This document shows, in pieces, positions 25,223 to 35,605 of a DNA stretch of 64,000 bases. Positions within the stretch are counted from its first letter, which is position 1, and each line of letters begins with the position of its first letter. Position numbers and translations under genes: made by a program. Under the pieces are notes generated by a model. It was given only the letters and a program-made list of their open reading frames with translations. It made no database searches and was not told the DNA's origin. The stretch comes from Zea mays (taxonomy: Eukaryota > Streptophyta > Magnoliopsida > Poales > Poaceae), in assembly GCF_902167145.1 (NCBI RefSeq), contig NW_023367391.1, forward strand, positions 45,353-109,352, written 5' to 3'.

Positions 25223-25802
25223 TGTTGGGGTTGTGCTTCGGTGCGCCGAAGGTCTCACACGAAGAAACAGCTTCGACTGAAGTCGTCTCCAAAAGATGGC
25301 CGAAGGTCCCTTTTCATGGAGCTTCGGCGTTTTAAACCGACATAGAGATAGAATGACCTTTTTATACATATAGGTCTGAGTCAATGCTGTAAACTTTCGC
25401 AAGGGACATAATTGTAATTTGTCACAGGCTGCGACCTGTGCCTATAAATAGATGAACAGTACCTCTGTACTGTTCACGTGAACCTGTCATTTGCTTTTGC
25501 ATTACGCTTGTACTTCTGCCTTCCGCAGGACCGAAGGTATATTTGTAAATCAAAGTCATTTATATTCATTAATACAAGTATAGATAATTCTATGACAATA
25601 TTTAAATGTTTATTCCATGATTTATGTGAATGCTTCATTCTTCGTTGTTATGCTTACGAAGGTATGTCCTTCGTAACCTTCGTCCGAGATGCTTTATATC
25701 CCGAAGGGATATATCGTTATGGAGGACGAAGGACCTCAACACTTAACATTTTTTGTGTTGCCTTGTTCTTAATTCTTAGCATTTGAGAACAAGTCCCCAA
25801 CA
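25223..25802 (+). repeat. 5' LTR of Grande-like element (580 bp)
   Basis: It starts TGTTGGGGTTGTGC and ends AGTCCCCAACA, so its tips form an inverted repeat. It is rich in CTTCG and CGAAGG. A TATA box lies at 25443. I found no difference from the 3' LTR at 34207-34786. Confidence 0.97.
25443..25450 (+). promoter_or_regulatory. LTR TATA box, Grande-like 5' LTR
   Basis: TATAAATA in the context GTGCCTATAAATAGATG, 220 bp into the LTR. It is a plausible core promoter for the element transcript. Confidence 0.7.
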
Positions 25803-25822
25803 TTGGCGCCCACCTCCGGTCA
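25803..25822 (+). promoter_or_regulatory. Primer binding site region, Grande-like element
   Basis: TTGGCGCCCACCTCCGGTC follows the LTR end directly. TGGCGCC-type starts are common primer sites in plant gypsy elements. The exact tRNA was not determined. Confidence 0.6.
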
Positions 25823-25846
25823 ACTCACTTCCACCTTTCTGAGCTG

Positions 25847-28800
25847 ATGGCTTCGTTCAACACTCAAGCTGGAGCTGCTTCGGCTTCGAAGCTGGTGCTC
25901 CCGATAACAGGCGGTTCTTGCTCAGAGCCAGCCAACAAAAAGCAGAAGAAGGAGGCTCAGAGAAGGGTGCAGCATGTTGGAGTGCAGGGACCCTTTATTA
26001 AGTCAAAATGGTCTCACATTCCAATTACCTTCTCTCAGGAAGATCTTCAGCTCAAGGACTATCCTCACAATGATGCTATGGTCATTTCTTGTGTGATCAA
26101 AGGGTTTCTGGTTCACAATGTCCTAGTTGACACAGGCAGTGCAGCTGACATTATATTTGCCAAAGCCTTCAGACAGATGCAGGAGCCTGAAGACAAGATT
26201 CATGATGCTACGCACCCTCTTTGTGGCTTCGGAGGGCGGCAGATTGTGGCACTCGGGAAGATTACCATGCCGGTAACCTTCGGATTTGTTAATAACACAA
26301 GGACTGAGCAAATTGTGTTTGATATTGTTGACATGGAATACCCCTACAACGCCATCATTGGTCGTGGCACCCTAAATGCTTTTGAAGCAATTCTTCACCC
26401 AGCTTATCTCTGCATGAAGATACCTTCGGACCAAGGGCCTATTGCTATTCATGGGAGTCAGGAAGCTGCCAGAAGGGCCGAAGGAAGCTGGACTGATTCC
26501 AAGGCAATTCATAATATAGATGGAGTTGAAGCTTGTGAACAGTACAAGTTCAGGAGGGAAAAAGCAGCTTCGGCTGATCAGCCGAAGCCCATGCTGCTGT
26601 GTGAGGATATAGCAGAGCAGAAGGTGCTATTGGGCTCGCAATTATCTGAAGATCAAGAGAAAACCTTGATAAGGTTTCTATTCAACAATAAAGATGTTTT
26701 TGCATGGTCAGCCAACGATCTTTGTGGAGTGAATCGGGATGTTATTGAACATTCGCTCAATGTTGACCCATCCTTCAGACCCCGCAAGCAGAGGCTTCGG
26801 AAAATGTCTGATGACAAGGCCGAAGGGGCTCGCAACGAAGTGAAAAGACTCCTAAGTGCAGGAGTTATCAGAGAAGTCAAGTATCCAGAATGGCTAGCTA
26901 ACACTGTTATGGTGAAGAAGGCCAATGGAAAGTGGAGAATGTGTATTGATTTCACAGATCTCAACAAAGCTTGTCCGAAAGATGAGTTCCCGCTGCCAAG
27001 GATAGACTCTTTAGTTGATGCAGCAGCTTCTTCGGAACTCATGAGTCTCCTGGATTGTTACTCAGGCTATCATCAAATCTGGATGAAAAAGGAGGATGAG
27101 CCGAAGACTAGTTTCATAACCCCAAGTGGTACATATTGCTATCTTCGGATGCCTGAGGGGCTTAAGAATGCTGGAGGGAGTTTCAGCAGGATGACTGCGA
27201 AGGTTCTCCAATCTCAGATAGGCAGAAATGTGTTGACCTATGTTGATGACATTATTGTAAAAAGCACGAAGCAAGAAGACCATATTGCTGATCTGCAGGA
27301 GACCTTCGCCAGCTTCAGACAAGCTGGTCTGAAGCTGAATCCAGAAAAATGTGTCTTCGGAGTGAAGAAGGGTAAGTTCCTTGGATGCTTGGTTTCAACA
27401 AAGGGAATTGAAGCTAACCCAAATAAAATCGAAGCTATACTTCGAATGGAGCCACCAACCACAAGAAAGGGGGCCCAAAGATTGACAGGAAGACTGGCTT
27501 CTCTTAACAGATTTATATCCAGATCAGCGGAAAGAAATCTACCCTTCTTCGAGGTGCTAAAATCAGCTGAAGTCTTTCAATGGGGCCCAGCTCAACAAAA
27601 AGCTTTCGAAGAACTCAAGCAATACCTGATAGATCTAACAACATTAACTCCACCAATGCCAGGGGCTCCTCTGTTGTTGTATGTGGCAGCTTCGCACTCA
27701 GCAGTAAGTGCGGCACTTGTGCAGGAGAAGTTTGATGGACAAATCAAGAAGCAGGTCCCAGTATATTTTGTATCTGAGGTCCTTAGTGTCTCAAAGAAAA
27801 ATTATACAGAACTGGAGAAGGTGTTGTATGCCGTTCTAATGGCATCCAGGAAGCTTCGGCATTATTTTCAGGCATATAATATTATTGTTCCTTCTTCGCA
27901 GCCGTTGAAAGATATCATGAGAAATAAAGAAGCTACTGGCCGAATTGGAAAATGGGCTGCGGAGCTTAATGAATTTTACATTGATTATGTGCACAGATCC
28001 TCGATCCAGTCTCAAGCATTGGCAGATTTTATTGCCGACTGGACGCCAGGGGCTCAGGGCGAAGAAGCGAATAAAGATGCCGAAGCTTGGACAGTGTTTT
28101 GTGATGGCTCCTGGGGAACCTTCGGAGCAGGAGCAGCTGCTGTTTTGGTTTCGCCGTCCAAGGTTAAAACTTGCTATGCAGCAAGACTGGATTTCAGCTG
28201 CACAAATAATATTGCTGAGTACGAAGCCTTGCTCCTGGGTCTTCGGAAACTAAAGGCGATGGGGATCAGGAGGGCGATCCTTAAAACTGACTCTCAGATT
28301 GTTTCGGGTCATATTGACAAAAGTTGCAAGGCTAAAGACCCGAAGCTTGAAAAATACCTAGACACAGTCCGAAGGATCGAAGCTTCCTTCGAAGGATTTT
28401 CTGTTAAGAATATCCCTCGAGGGCAAAATGAACATGCTGATTTGTTAGCCAGGTCTGCAGCACAGGGGCTGCCGTTACCTTCGGATGTATTCTTCGAAAC
28501 AATAAAGGCACCTTCAGTAGAGTTACTTGAAAGAGCAGTTCTTACTATTTCTCCTGTATACAGTGAAGATTGGAGAACTGAAATAATTTCTTACCTTCAG
28601 GGCAACTTCCTATCAGATGACGAGGCTTATAATAAAAGAATAGAGGCAAGAGCTCGCCCGTATATCATTATAGAAGGGGAGTTATACAAGCATGGAGTTT
28701 GTGCCCCGCTGCTCAAGTGCTTGTCTAGAGCCGAAGGTATAGAGTTGATGAAGGAGATACATGCAGGCCTTTGTGGATCCCACATCGGATCCAGGCCGTT

Positions 28801-29800
28801 ACTTGGAAAAGTGTTCCGTCAAGGATTTTATTGGCCGAAGGCAGCTTCGGATGCAGCTGAGTTAGTTCAAAAGTGCGAAGGTTGTCAGAAATGTGCAAGA
28901 GATCAAAAACAACCTTCGTCTTTAACACAGCTGATACAACCCATCTGGCCATTGCAAAGGTGGGGCCTCGATTTGCTGGGCCCATTACCACCGGCTCAAG
29001 GCAATCTGAAATATGTTGTAGTTGCTGTGGAATATTTTTCCAAGTGGATTGAGGCGAAGCCATTAGCTACAATAACTTCGGCCACTGTCCAAAAATTTTT
29101 CTGGCAGAATATTGTCTGTCGCTTCGGAGTGCCGAAGGCTATAACTGTAGATAATGGAACACAATTCGACTCCGAAGAATTCAGAAATTTTTGTGATCAA
29201 ATTGGCACGAAGATCCACTTTGCGTCAGTCAGGCACCCGGAGTCGAATGGGCTTGTTGAAAGGGCCAACGGCATCATAATGACAGGAATAATGAAGCTAA
29301 TCTTCAATCAACCAAGGGGAAAGTGGCCAGATCAGCTTACCAAAGTGGTATGGAGCCATAACACAACAGCATCAAGATCTACAGGCTTTACCCCATTTAA
29401 GTTGTTATTTGGTGACGAAGCAATAACCCCGGAAGAGGCCAAAGCTGGATCAATAAGAGTGGTAGCTTCGGCAGAATCAGGTCCCGAAGATACTTGTCTC
29501 GTGGAAAAAGATGCCTTAGAAGGGATCAGGCTCCAGGCCGTGGAGAATATCAATAAGTACCAGGCTGAAACAGTTAAATGGCGAGATAGAAAGGTCCGGC
29601 TAAAAAATATTGAGCCAGGACACTTGGTGCTTCGGAGAGTGGCCAATCCGGATACAGTGGGCAAATTGCAACTGAAATGGGAAGGGCCTTTCTTAGTAGC
29701 ATCTTCGTCAAGGCCTGGTTCGTACAGACTGAAGGACATGGATGGCAATGAAATTCCAAGATCTTGGAATGCGGATGAGCTTCGGCGGTTTTATGTATAA
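25847..29800 (+). CDS. pol: Ty3/gypsy Pol polyprotein (protease, RT, RNase H, integrase), 1317 aa
   Basis: This polyprotein would process the products, copy element RNA to DNA and insert it. Visible domains in order: aspartic protease motif DTGSAADI with catalytic D at residue 95; reverse transcriptase with YVDD at residues 465-468; RNase H beginning around FCDGSW with D at 753; integrase with an HHCC zinc segment (HAGLCGSH then CEGCQKC) and core residues D1042, D1102 and E1138, a correct 35-residue D-E gap. The frame is uninterrupted to TAA at 29800. The start used is the first ATG, 44 bp after the LTR. A full gag would normally precede the protease; here only about 90 residues do, with no zinc knuckle. 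The enzyme therefore looks complete, but the element cannot make its own capsid. Confidence 0.94.
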   Translation: MASFNTQAGAASASKLVLPITGGSCSEPANKKQKKEAQRRVQHVGVQGPFIKSKWSHIPITFSQEDLQLKDYPHNDAMVISCVIKGFLVHNVLVDTGSAADIIFAKAFRQMQEPEDKIHDATHPLCGFGGRQIVALGKITMPVTFGFVNNTRTEQIVFDIVDMEYPYNAIIGRGTLNAFEAILHPAYLCMKIPSDQGPIAIHGSQEAARRAEGSWTDSKAIHNIDGVEACEQYKFRREKAASADQPKPMLLCEDIAEQKVLLGSQLSEDQEKTLIRFLFNNKDVFAWSANDLCGVNRDVIEHSLNVDPSFRPRKQRLRKMSDDKAEGARNEVKRLLSAGVIREVKYPEWLANTVMVKKANGKWRMCIDFTDLNKACPKDEFPLPRIDSLVDAAASSELMSLLDCYSGYHQIWMKKEDEPKTSFITPSGTYCYLRMPEGLKNAGGSFSRMTAKVLQSQIGRNVLTYVDDIIVKSTKQEDHIADLQETFASFRQAGLKLNPEKCVFGVKKGKFLGCLVSTKGIEANPNKIEAILRMEPPTTRKGAQRLTGRLASLNRFISRSAERNLPFFEVLKSAEVFQWGPAQQKAFEELKQYLIDLTTLTPPMPGAPLLLYVAASHSAVSAALVQEKFDGQIKKQVPVYFVSEVLSVSKKNYTELEKVLYAVLMASRKLRHYFQAYNIIVPSSQPLKDIMRNKEATGRIGKWAAELNEFYIDYVHRSSIQSQALADFIADWTPGAQGEEANKDAEAWTVFCDGSWGTFGAGAAAVLVSPSKVKTCYAARLDFSCTNNIAEYEALLLGLRKLKAMGIRRAILKTDSQIVSGHIDKSCKAKDPKLEKYLDTVRRIEASFEGFSVKNIPRGQNEHADLLARSAAQGLPLPSDVFFETIKAPSVELLERAVLTISPVYSEDWRTEIISYLQGNFLSDDEAYNKRIEARARPYIIIEGELYKHGVCAPLLKCLSRAEGIELMKEIHAGLCGSHIGSRPLLGKVFRQGFYWPKAASDAAELVQKCEGCQKCARDQKQPSSLTQLIQPIWPLQRWGLDLLGPLPPAQGNLKYVVVAVEYFSKWIEAKPLATITSATVQKFFWQNIVCRFGVPKAITVDNGTQFDSEEFRNFCDQIGTKIHFASVRHPESNGLVERANGIIMTGIMKLIFNQPRGKWPDQLTKVVWSHNTTASRSTGFTPFKLLFGDEAITPEEAKAGSIRVVASAESGPEDTCLVEKDALEGIRLQAVENINKYQAETVKWRDRKVRLKNIEPGHLVLRRVANPDTVGKLQLKWEGPFLVASSSRPGSYRLKDMDGNEIPRSWNADELRRFYV

Positions 29801-30879
29801 CTCGATGTAATTTTGACTTTTCTTTTCTTTTTCATGGCACCCTTTTCCTTTCTAAAGGGGGAGAAAGGTTTTTAATGGGGCCATCACATGTAATTTTTCT
29901 TTTTAGTTTTATAAGAGCAAAATCCCCCAAAGATGTACATGTAAAAGCTGAGAGCGCACCATCGTGTGCCGAAACTAAAAAAGAGAAGAAGCTCCAAAGA
30001 CGTCCCTAGGGGGATGCAGAGCTTACAGCGAAAAGTCAACGCTGATTCCGCCGAAAGTAAAAGGCGAAGAAGCTCCAAAGTCGTTCCTAAGGGAATGCAG
30101 AGCTTATACCGTCTAAGTAAAGGACGAAGAAGCTCCAAAGACGTCCCTAGGGGGATGCAGAGCTTACAGCGAAAAGTCAACGCTGATATTGCCTAAGTAA
30201 AAGGCAAAGATGCTCCAAAGTCGTTCCTAAGGGAATGCAGAGCTGACGTGTGTTTGCTCCTAAGAAAATGATGGATGAGTGTGGCTTCGGACATACGCTT
30301 CGGACATTCATTTGCACATTGCATCATGGCATTTGCATGCATAAGCATTCATTCATAGCATTTGTGTTCTTAAATGGTTGCTTCGGCACAGAGAAAAAGT
30401 TTCGGATAAATGGTTTGTTATGTAAAAGAAAGGTTTCGAAGAAGTGGTTTTTATGAATCGTTGTATATAAGAGAAGTAGTCTTTTATGTCTTGCTATGTA
30501 AAAGCTTCGGCAGAAAGAAGAAGTAGTCTTTTATGTCTTGCTATGTAAAAGCTTCGGCAGAAAGAAGAAGTAGTTTTTTATGTTTTGCTATGTGAAGAAA
30601 AGCTTTGGCAAAAAGAGGAAGCGACCGTTTAGGCTTCGTTGTGTACGAAAAGAAGGGAAGGTGTTTTTTCGCCTTCGGCTCAAAATACTGATTTCGTCCA
30701 CATCAAAGCGACTCAATCGAAGGGTAAGGATATATTACAAGGTATGTACAAAGTTCCTTGAGAACAGTTCAATTGTATTTACAAAACTTGTTACAAAAGT
30801 ATCCTGAGTTTTTTCCTATAGTACATTTCTACTGATCTTCATTAAGCTTCAGCTTCGGCGACAGTTTCGGCGACTTAGC
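29801..30879 (+). repeat. Grande-like noncoding region with two sets of short tandem repeats
   Basis: At about 29988-30245 there are four alternating copies (about 80 and 58 bp) built on AGAAGCTCCAAAG...GGATGCAGAGCTTA. At about 30470-30600 a segment of about 47 bp, AAGTAGTCTTTTATGTCTTG plus GCTTCGGCAGAAAG, recurs about three times with decay. The stretch is rich in CTTCGG. It contains a 76-codon open frame across the first repeat set, which I regard as incidental. It lies between the stop of pol and the convergent end of the antisense gene. Confidence 0.75.
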
Positions 30880-33774
30880 TTAGGCATCATCTTCACCTTC
30901 GTCATCCTACATAAATCAAGGAATCGTGAGTAAAAATCAAGTGCAAAGAAAAAGGTAAGTACGAAGTATTATCTCTTACTGGTTCAAGATGGCTTCGTGC
31001 TTCATCTCCAGCCTTCTCCCGCCCGCCTTTTGTCCATATCATTTTTATAAATCTGTTAGAGATACTTCGGGCAAGGTCAGGCATATCATCCAGGATTGAT
31101 GGAGATAAGGCGAAGTTGGGCCTGTTAACAACTTTTCCATGTTCACAGCCAGCCTTCATGAAGGCTGCAGCAGTCCCTCGAGAAGCTACCCAGGCACAGA
31201 AATCACCATGCCCAGCTATGACTTCGTCGAGCTCGTCAATTTCCCCCTCAATGTGTTCGAAGGTTTGTGGTAGGTCTTCAGCTGAGGGGGTAAATTTTTC
31301 GCTGCTAGCTCCAACCGAATGAAAAATCTTTCTTAGTCGCTGAATGCACTTGTTGCTAAATTCTAGGCATTTTTCTTGAAGATTTGTCAGTAATTTTCTC
31401 AAATCCGAATTTTGCTGAGCTTCGGCTTCAAGTTTTGCATTGAGATCTTGTTTTTCTTGTTCGAACTGCTCAGACTGGCGGAGAAGCTTCGTGTTCAGTT
31501 CTAATATTTTTGCTTCAGCTTCCGCCAGTAAACCTTCGGCTGCCTGGAGTTCGAAGTTCTTTTTCTCAAAAGCATCTGATTGTTCCTTTATTTTGTTTTC
31601 CAAATTTTCAATTATAACTTCATGCTTTTTATCTTCAAGATCCTGCTGCATTTGCAAGGCCTTGCTCAATAGCATACTCTACACAAACACAACCTTTATC
31701 AGACGTGTTTTTGTTAGGAGCAATAAAAGTTAGGGGACAAGTCATTTACCTTGAAGTTGGAGTAAAACAAACTACCAACGACATGCTGTCGTCGGTAGCG
31801 GCTGATATCTGCTTCTAGCTTCGGAAATCCAATACTCTTGGACAGAGTGCTAATAACTCTGGCCCCCGTTTGGTCCCGAATACACTTTAACTTCTCATCA
31901 TCAACACCTCCGAAGAGGAGTGCCCCAGGTTTGTATCCGCAGGATTGGGCATACTCTTTAAGCTCTTCTATTTCAGCTTTTGTTAGATGTTCTCCAACTA
32001 AGTTTCGAAACGCGAAGGTTTCGTTTTTTGAAGCTTCGTCAGCAATTTCTTTTCCTTTCTTTGACGCTACGGTCACAGTTTCTCCGACAGCAGTAGCAGC
32101 TTCTTCTGCAGCCATGTCTAGCAGCATTTGGTCAATATGTTCAATTGTGCTCTCTAAATTAAAATCTTCAGCTGAAGTAACTTCGGCGGCTGCGGCCTCC
32201 GAAGGTGCAATTTCAATATCTGCTCCCTCTGCAGCCGCTCGTGTTTTTTGGGCCGAAGCTCTTGGCGGCGTTTTGTCAATTACCTCTGTCACGGTAATGA
32301 TTCTTTGTTTCTTTGCCTTGATTGTTTTCCTTGATTTCTCGGGCTCCTTGTCCTTCTGAAAAAACTTTGTCAGTTGAGGACCTAGTGGACTTAGCTTCGC
32401 AGGTAAGGATTCAGTCATTACCTTCAGAATTTCCCCAACAACAGCAGCAGAAGGCGATGCGGGGGTTTCTTCTGCTTCGGACATCTGTTGCTTCGGAGAA
32501 GAAGTTTTCTTTTTCTTTTGAATTTTCTTCTTTATTGGCTCTTTTTCACCTTCATCTAAGGCTTCAGTTGCTCTTTTCCTTTTTTGGCCCTTGGCACCTT
32601 TGTTCAGATCTTCGTAGTCTGGATATTCGAAGCCCAGGGCGTCCAATACTCGATTCAGCCTTCGTTTTGGACGGCTGCCGAAGGCTGCAGTCATCAATTG
32701 ATCTTCTTTCTTGGAATAATTACCAAGTATTTCGTTGCACATCACTTCAATCGTATCTAGCCACTCTTGGCAAGGAGTTTTAAAGAATTTCTTAAATTTG
32801 AAGTAGTAAGGCAAGCGTACAAGTTCACCCTTTTTCTTTTCCCCCTCCAGCTTCGGCATTTCCCACTCTTTTACACTAGGGAAAACTTTGAAAGCCAAGA
32901 ATTCCTGGACCAGGTCCCTTGTACTGATATTTTCTGCAATTATTTTGAATTCATACATTGCTTTTTGAGTTGCACCCTCTGGTAACATGTGGCACTGGGG
33001 GCGGGTTTCTCCGAAGGTCAGTTCCAGTGGGCTTTGCACAAGCTTCTCTTTATCATCATCAACCTTAACATAGAACCATTCCGATTTCCACCCTGCTGCC
33101 CATTTGCTTCGGTAGCTAATCACAGGACACTTTGTAGTTTTCCGATAAGCAAAATTATAACAACCAAAGTTGTCATGTAATCCATCCTTTCTAGCCTTTG
33201 TCTGATAGTGCAGTTCATGAACTCGGCAAAAGCTGTCCGCAAACGGTTCCACCGCCTGGCTTCGGAGTGCCCAAATATAAACACTAAGCCTAACGATAGC
33301 GTTAGGGGTTAGCTGGTGAAAGTAGATTCCAAAATTATTCAATATCTCTGCAATAATCCCATGAAGGGGGAATCTCAACCCAGCCTTTAAGAAGCTTTTA
33401 AAAATAACAATTTCATCTTTCTCTGGCTTTGGGGTAGTCTCTTCTCCTCCGAAGCGTAGTAACTTCTTTTGATTTTCAGTAAAATAGCCTGACTTTACCA
33501 TCTTGGACAAGTCAGCCTTCGAAACAGTAGATTTCCCGAAGTCCAAATGGCTGGGTTTGCTTGGTGTGGCAAGGTGATAATCATCTTCGGAGTCTGTTTC
33601 CTCAGCTTCTTCTCCTTCTGCTTCAGCGATTGCTTGTTCTGCATCATCAGTAGGAATCTTTTCCGAAATCACCAGCCCGGACCGTTGCATGGCTTCGGAG
33701 ATAGGGACGGTCTCCGAAGCTCCAGTTTCCTCCCCCTCGCGTTCAATCCTAGCAGTAGAACGGATTCTGGCCAT
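30880..33774 (-). CDS. Antisense spliced gene of the Grande-like element, ~916 aa, three exons
   Basis: Exon 1 (33774-31750) opens with ATG. Around residues 125-175 it has a segment (AGLRFPLHGII, then HQLTPNAIVRLSVYIW) resembling the Pfam family 'putative gypsy type transposon' (PF04195). It also has an acidic N-terminus and a Lys/Arg-rich cluster near 395-430. Intron 1 (31749-31679, 71 bp) has GT and AG ends. Exon 2 (31678-30980) is a long Glu/Lys/Gln coiled coil for its first half. Intron 2 (30979-30907, 73 bp) is also GT-AG. Exon 3 (30906-30880) adds eight acidic residues and TAA. Frame is kept across both junctions, with 675, 233 and 8 codons. Tat-lineage elements, including Grande, are known to carry antisense ORFs of unknown function. 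The splicing model is my inference from sequence; without splicing there are two separate frames of 686 and 257 codons. Confidence 0.75.
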
Positions 33775-34194
33775 TTAACTATGAACTTGTGAAACTTTAA
33801 TACTTTTTTCTCCGAAGCAGGTTTCAAGATGGAGCTTCGTTCAATTCTGACAAACAAGCTTCGGCGATGGTTAAAAATTTTGGCAGCAAAACAGTGCAAA
33901 TAGCAATGAATGCTGTGGTAACTTCACAACTACTTGTCAGTTTATATAGTGCTGCAGGTAAGAAGACGAAGCGGCGGAATTGTTACACCAGGCGCGCAGT
34001 AACTTGTACTCGCTGCGCAGTGGGCCGCAAGGATCAAACAGTGACTCTGCAAGGTGGGACCGACACGCGCTCGGAAGTCGGATCGTTTCTCCGCAACGAG
34101 CTCAGGGAAGGTGTTTTTTGGACCTTCGGCTTCCCGAAGCTGAAGAGGCTTTTTTCACGGGTCAAGCTCGTTACGAAGAACGATCTAGCACCGC
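33775..34194. other. Stretch between antisense gene and 3' LTR
   Basis: About 420 bp lie upstream of the antisense gene's ATG and downstream of everything on the plus strand. It would hold the antisense promoter, but I see no convincing TATA box other than a weak TTTATATAG near 33941 on the plus strand. It is otherwise CTTCG-rich, with short open frames that do not look coding. Confidence 0.4.
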
Positions 34195-34202
34195 GAAAGG
34201 GG
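34195..34202 (+). promoter_or_regulatory. Polypurine tract, Grande-like element
   Basis: GAAAGGGG lies four bases before the 3' LTR at 34207. It is the likely plus-strand primer. Confidence 0.65.
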
Positions 34203-34206
34203 CTAC

Positions 34207-34786
34207 TGTTGGGGTTGTGCTTCGGTGCGCCGAAGGTCTCACACGAAGAAACAGCTTCGACTGAAGTCGTCTCCAAAAGATGGCCGAAGGTCCCTTTTCA
34301 TGGAGCTTCGGCGTTTTAAACCGACATAGAGATAGAATGACCTTTTTATACATATAGGTCTGAGTCAATGCTGTAAACTTTCGCAAGGGACATAATTGTA
34401 ATTTGTCACAGGCTGCGACCTGTGCCTATAAATAGATGAACAGTACCTCTGTACTGTTCACGTGAACCTGTCATTTGCTTTTGCATTACGCTTGTACTTC
34501 TGCCTTCCGCAGGACCGAAGGTATATTTGTAAATCAAAGTCATTTATATTCATTAATACAAGTATAGATAATTCTATGACAATATTTAAATGTTTATTCC
34601 ATGATTTATGTGAATGCTTCATTCTTCGTTGTTATGCTTACGAAGGTATGTCCTTCGTAACCTTCGTCCGAGATGCTTTATATCCCGAAGGGATATATCG
34701 TTATGGAGGACGAAGGACCTCAACACTTAACATTTTTTGTGTTGCCTTGTTCTTAATTCTTAGCATTTGAGAACAAGTCCCCAACA
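34207..34786 (+). repeat. 3' LTR of Grande-like element (580 bp)
   Basis: Same length as the 5' LTR and identical by eye, including the TATA box at 34427-34434. It is followed by target duplication CTAGC at 34787-34791, after which Sirevirus A gag resumes. Confidence 0.97.
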
Positions 34787-34791
34787 CTAGC

Positions 34792-35592
34792 CTTAGAGAT
34801 GAAAATAAAAAATTGCTTGCTAAGGCTAAAGATTTTGATGTTTGCAAAATTACAATTTCCGATCTTAGAGATAAGAATGATATACTTCATGCTAAGATTG
34901 TTGAACTTAATTCTTGCAAACCCTCTACATCTACCATTGAGCATGTCACTATTTGCACTAGATGTAGAGATATTGATGTAGATGCTATTCATGATCACAT
35001 GATTTTAATTAAACAACAAAATGATCATATAGCTAAATTAGATGCTAAAATTGCCGAGCACAACCTAGAAAATGAGAAATTTAAATTTGCTCGTAGCATG
35101 CTTTATAATGGGAGACGCCCTGGCATCAAGGATGGCATTGGCTTCCAAAGGGGAGACAATGTCAAACTTAATGCCCCTCCTAAAAGATTGTCCAATTTTG
35201 TTAAGGGCAAGGCTCCCATGCCTCAGGATAACGAGGGTTACATTTTATACCCTGCCGGTTATCCCGAGGACAAAATTAGAAAAATTCATTCTAGGAAGTC
35301 TCACTCTGGTTCTAACCATGCTTTTATGTATAAGAGTGAGACATCTAGCTCTAGGCAACCAACCCATGCTAGGTTGTCTAGAAAGAAAACTCCTAGTGCA
35401 TCAAATGATCAAAACATTTCCTTTAAAACTTTTGATGCATCTTATGTTTTAACTAACAAATCCGGCAAGGTAGTTGCCAAATATGTTGGGGGCAAGCACA
35501 AGGGGTCAAAGACTTGTGTTTGGGTACCCAAAGTTCTTGTGTCTAATGCCAAAGGACCCAAAACCATTTGGGTACCTAAAGTCAAGAACTAA
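34792..35592 (+). pseudogene. gag: Sirevirus A gag, 3' part
   Basis: The continuation of the gag frame broken at 25222, in phase once the gypsy element and one copy of CTAGC are discounted. It begins with coiled-coil repeats of the LRDEN/LLAKAK type. It then has a Cys pair region (ICTRCRDI), a conserved FARSMLYNGRRPGIKDG segment and a C-terminal part with repeated WVPKV motifs. It ends with TAA at 35592. It has no start codon or promoter of its own and can no longer be made with its N-terminus. Confidence 0.9.
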
Positions 35593-35605
35593 ACTTGTTT
35601 TGTAG

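Larger units (their letters stand above)
25223..34786 (+). mobile_element. Grande-like Ty3/gypsy (Tat-lineage) retrotransposon, 9564 bp, gag-less, nested in Sirevirus A gag
   Basis: It is bounded by two 580-bp LTRs (TGTTGGGG...CCCCAACA) and a 5-bp target duplication CTAGC at 25218-25222 and 34787-34791. The order is 5' LTR, primer site, pol, repeat-bearing noncoding stretch, antisense spliced gene, purine tract, 3' LTR. Pol domain order protease-RT-RNase H-integrase identifies Ty3/gypsy. The antisense gene downstream of pol and the CTTCGG/CCGAAG-rich base pattern resemble maize Grande, although Grande is longer as I recall it. There is no gag: only 44 bp separate the LTR from the pol ATG. The LTRs look identical over their whole length, so the insertion is very recent. 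The family name is a recollection, not a search result. Confidence 0.9.

Noticed and set aside
25478..25786. 102-codon open frame within the Grande-like LTR (also 34462-34770)
   Set aside because: It lies within the LTR and is identical in both copies only because the LTRs are identical. No domain or signal peptide supports it.
30250..30807. Small plus-strand frames of 68-76 codons after the Grande-like pol
   Set aside because: They overlap tandem repeats and CTTCGG-rich noncoding sequence, and have no homology I recognise.
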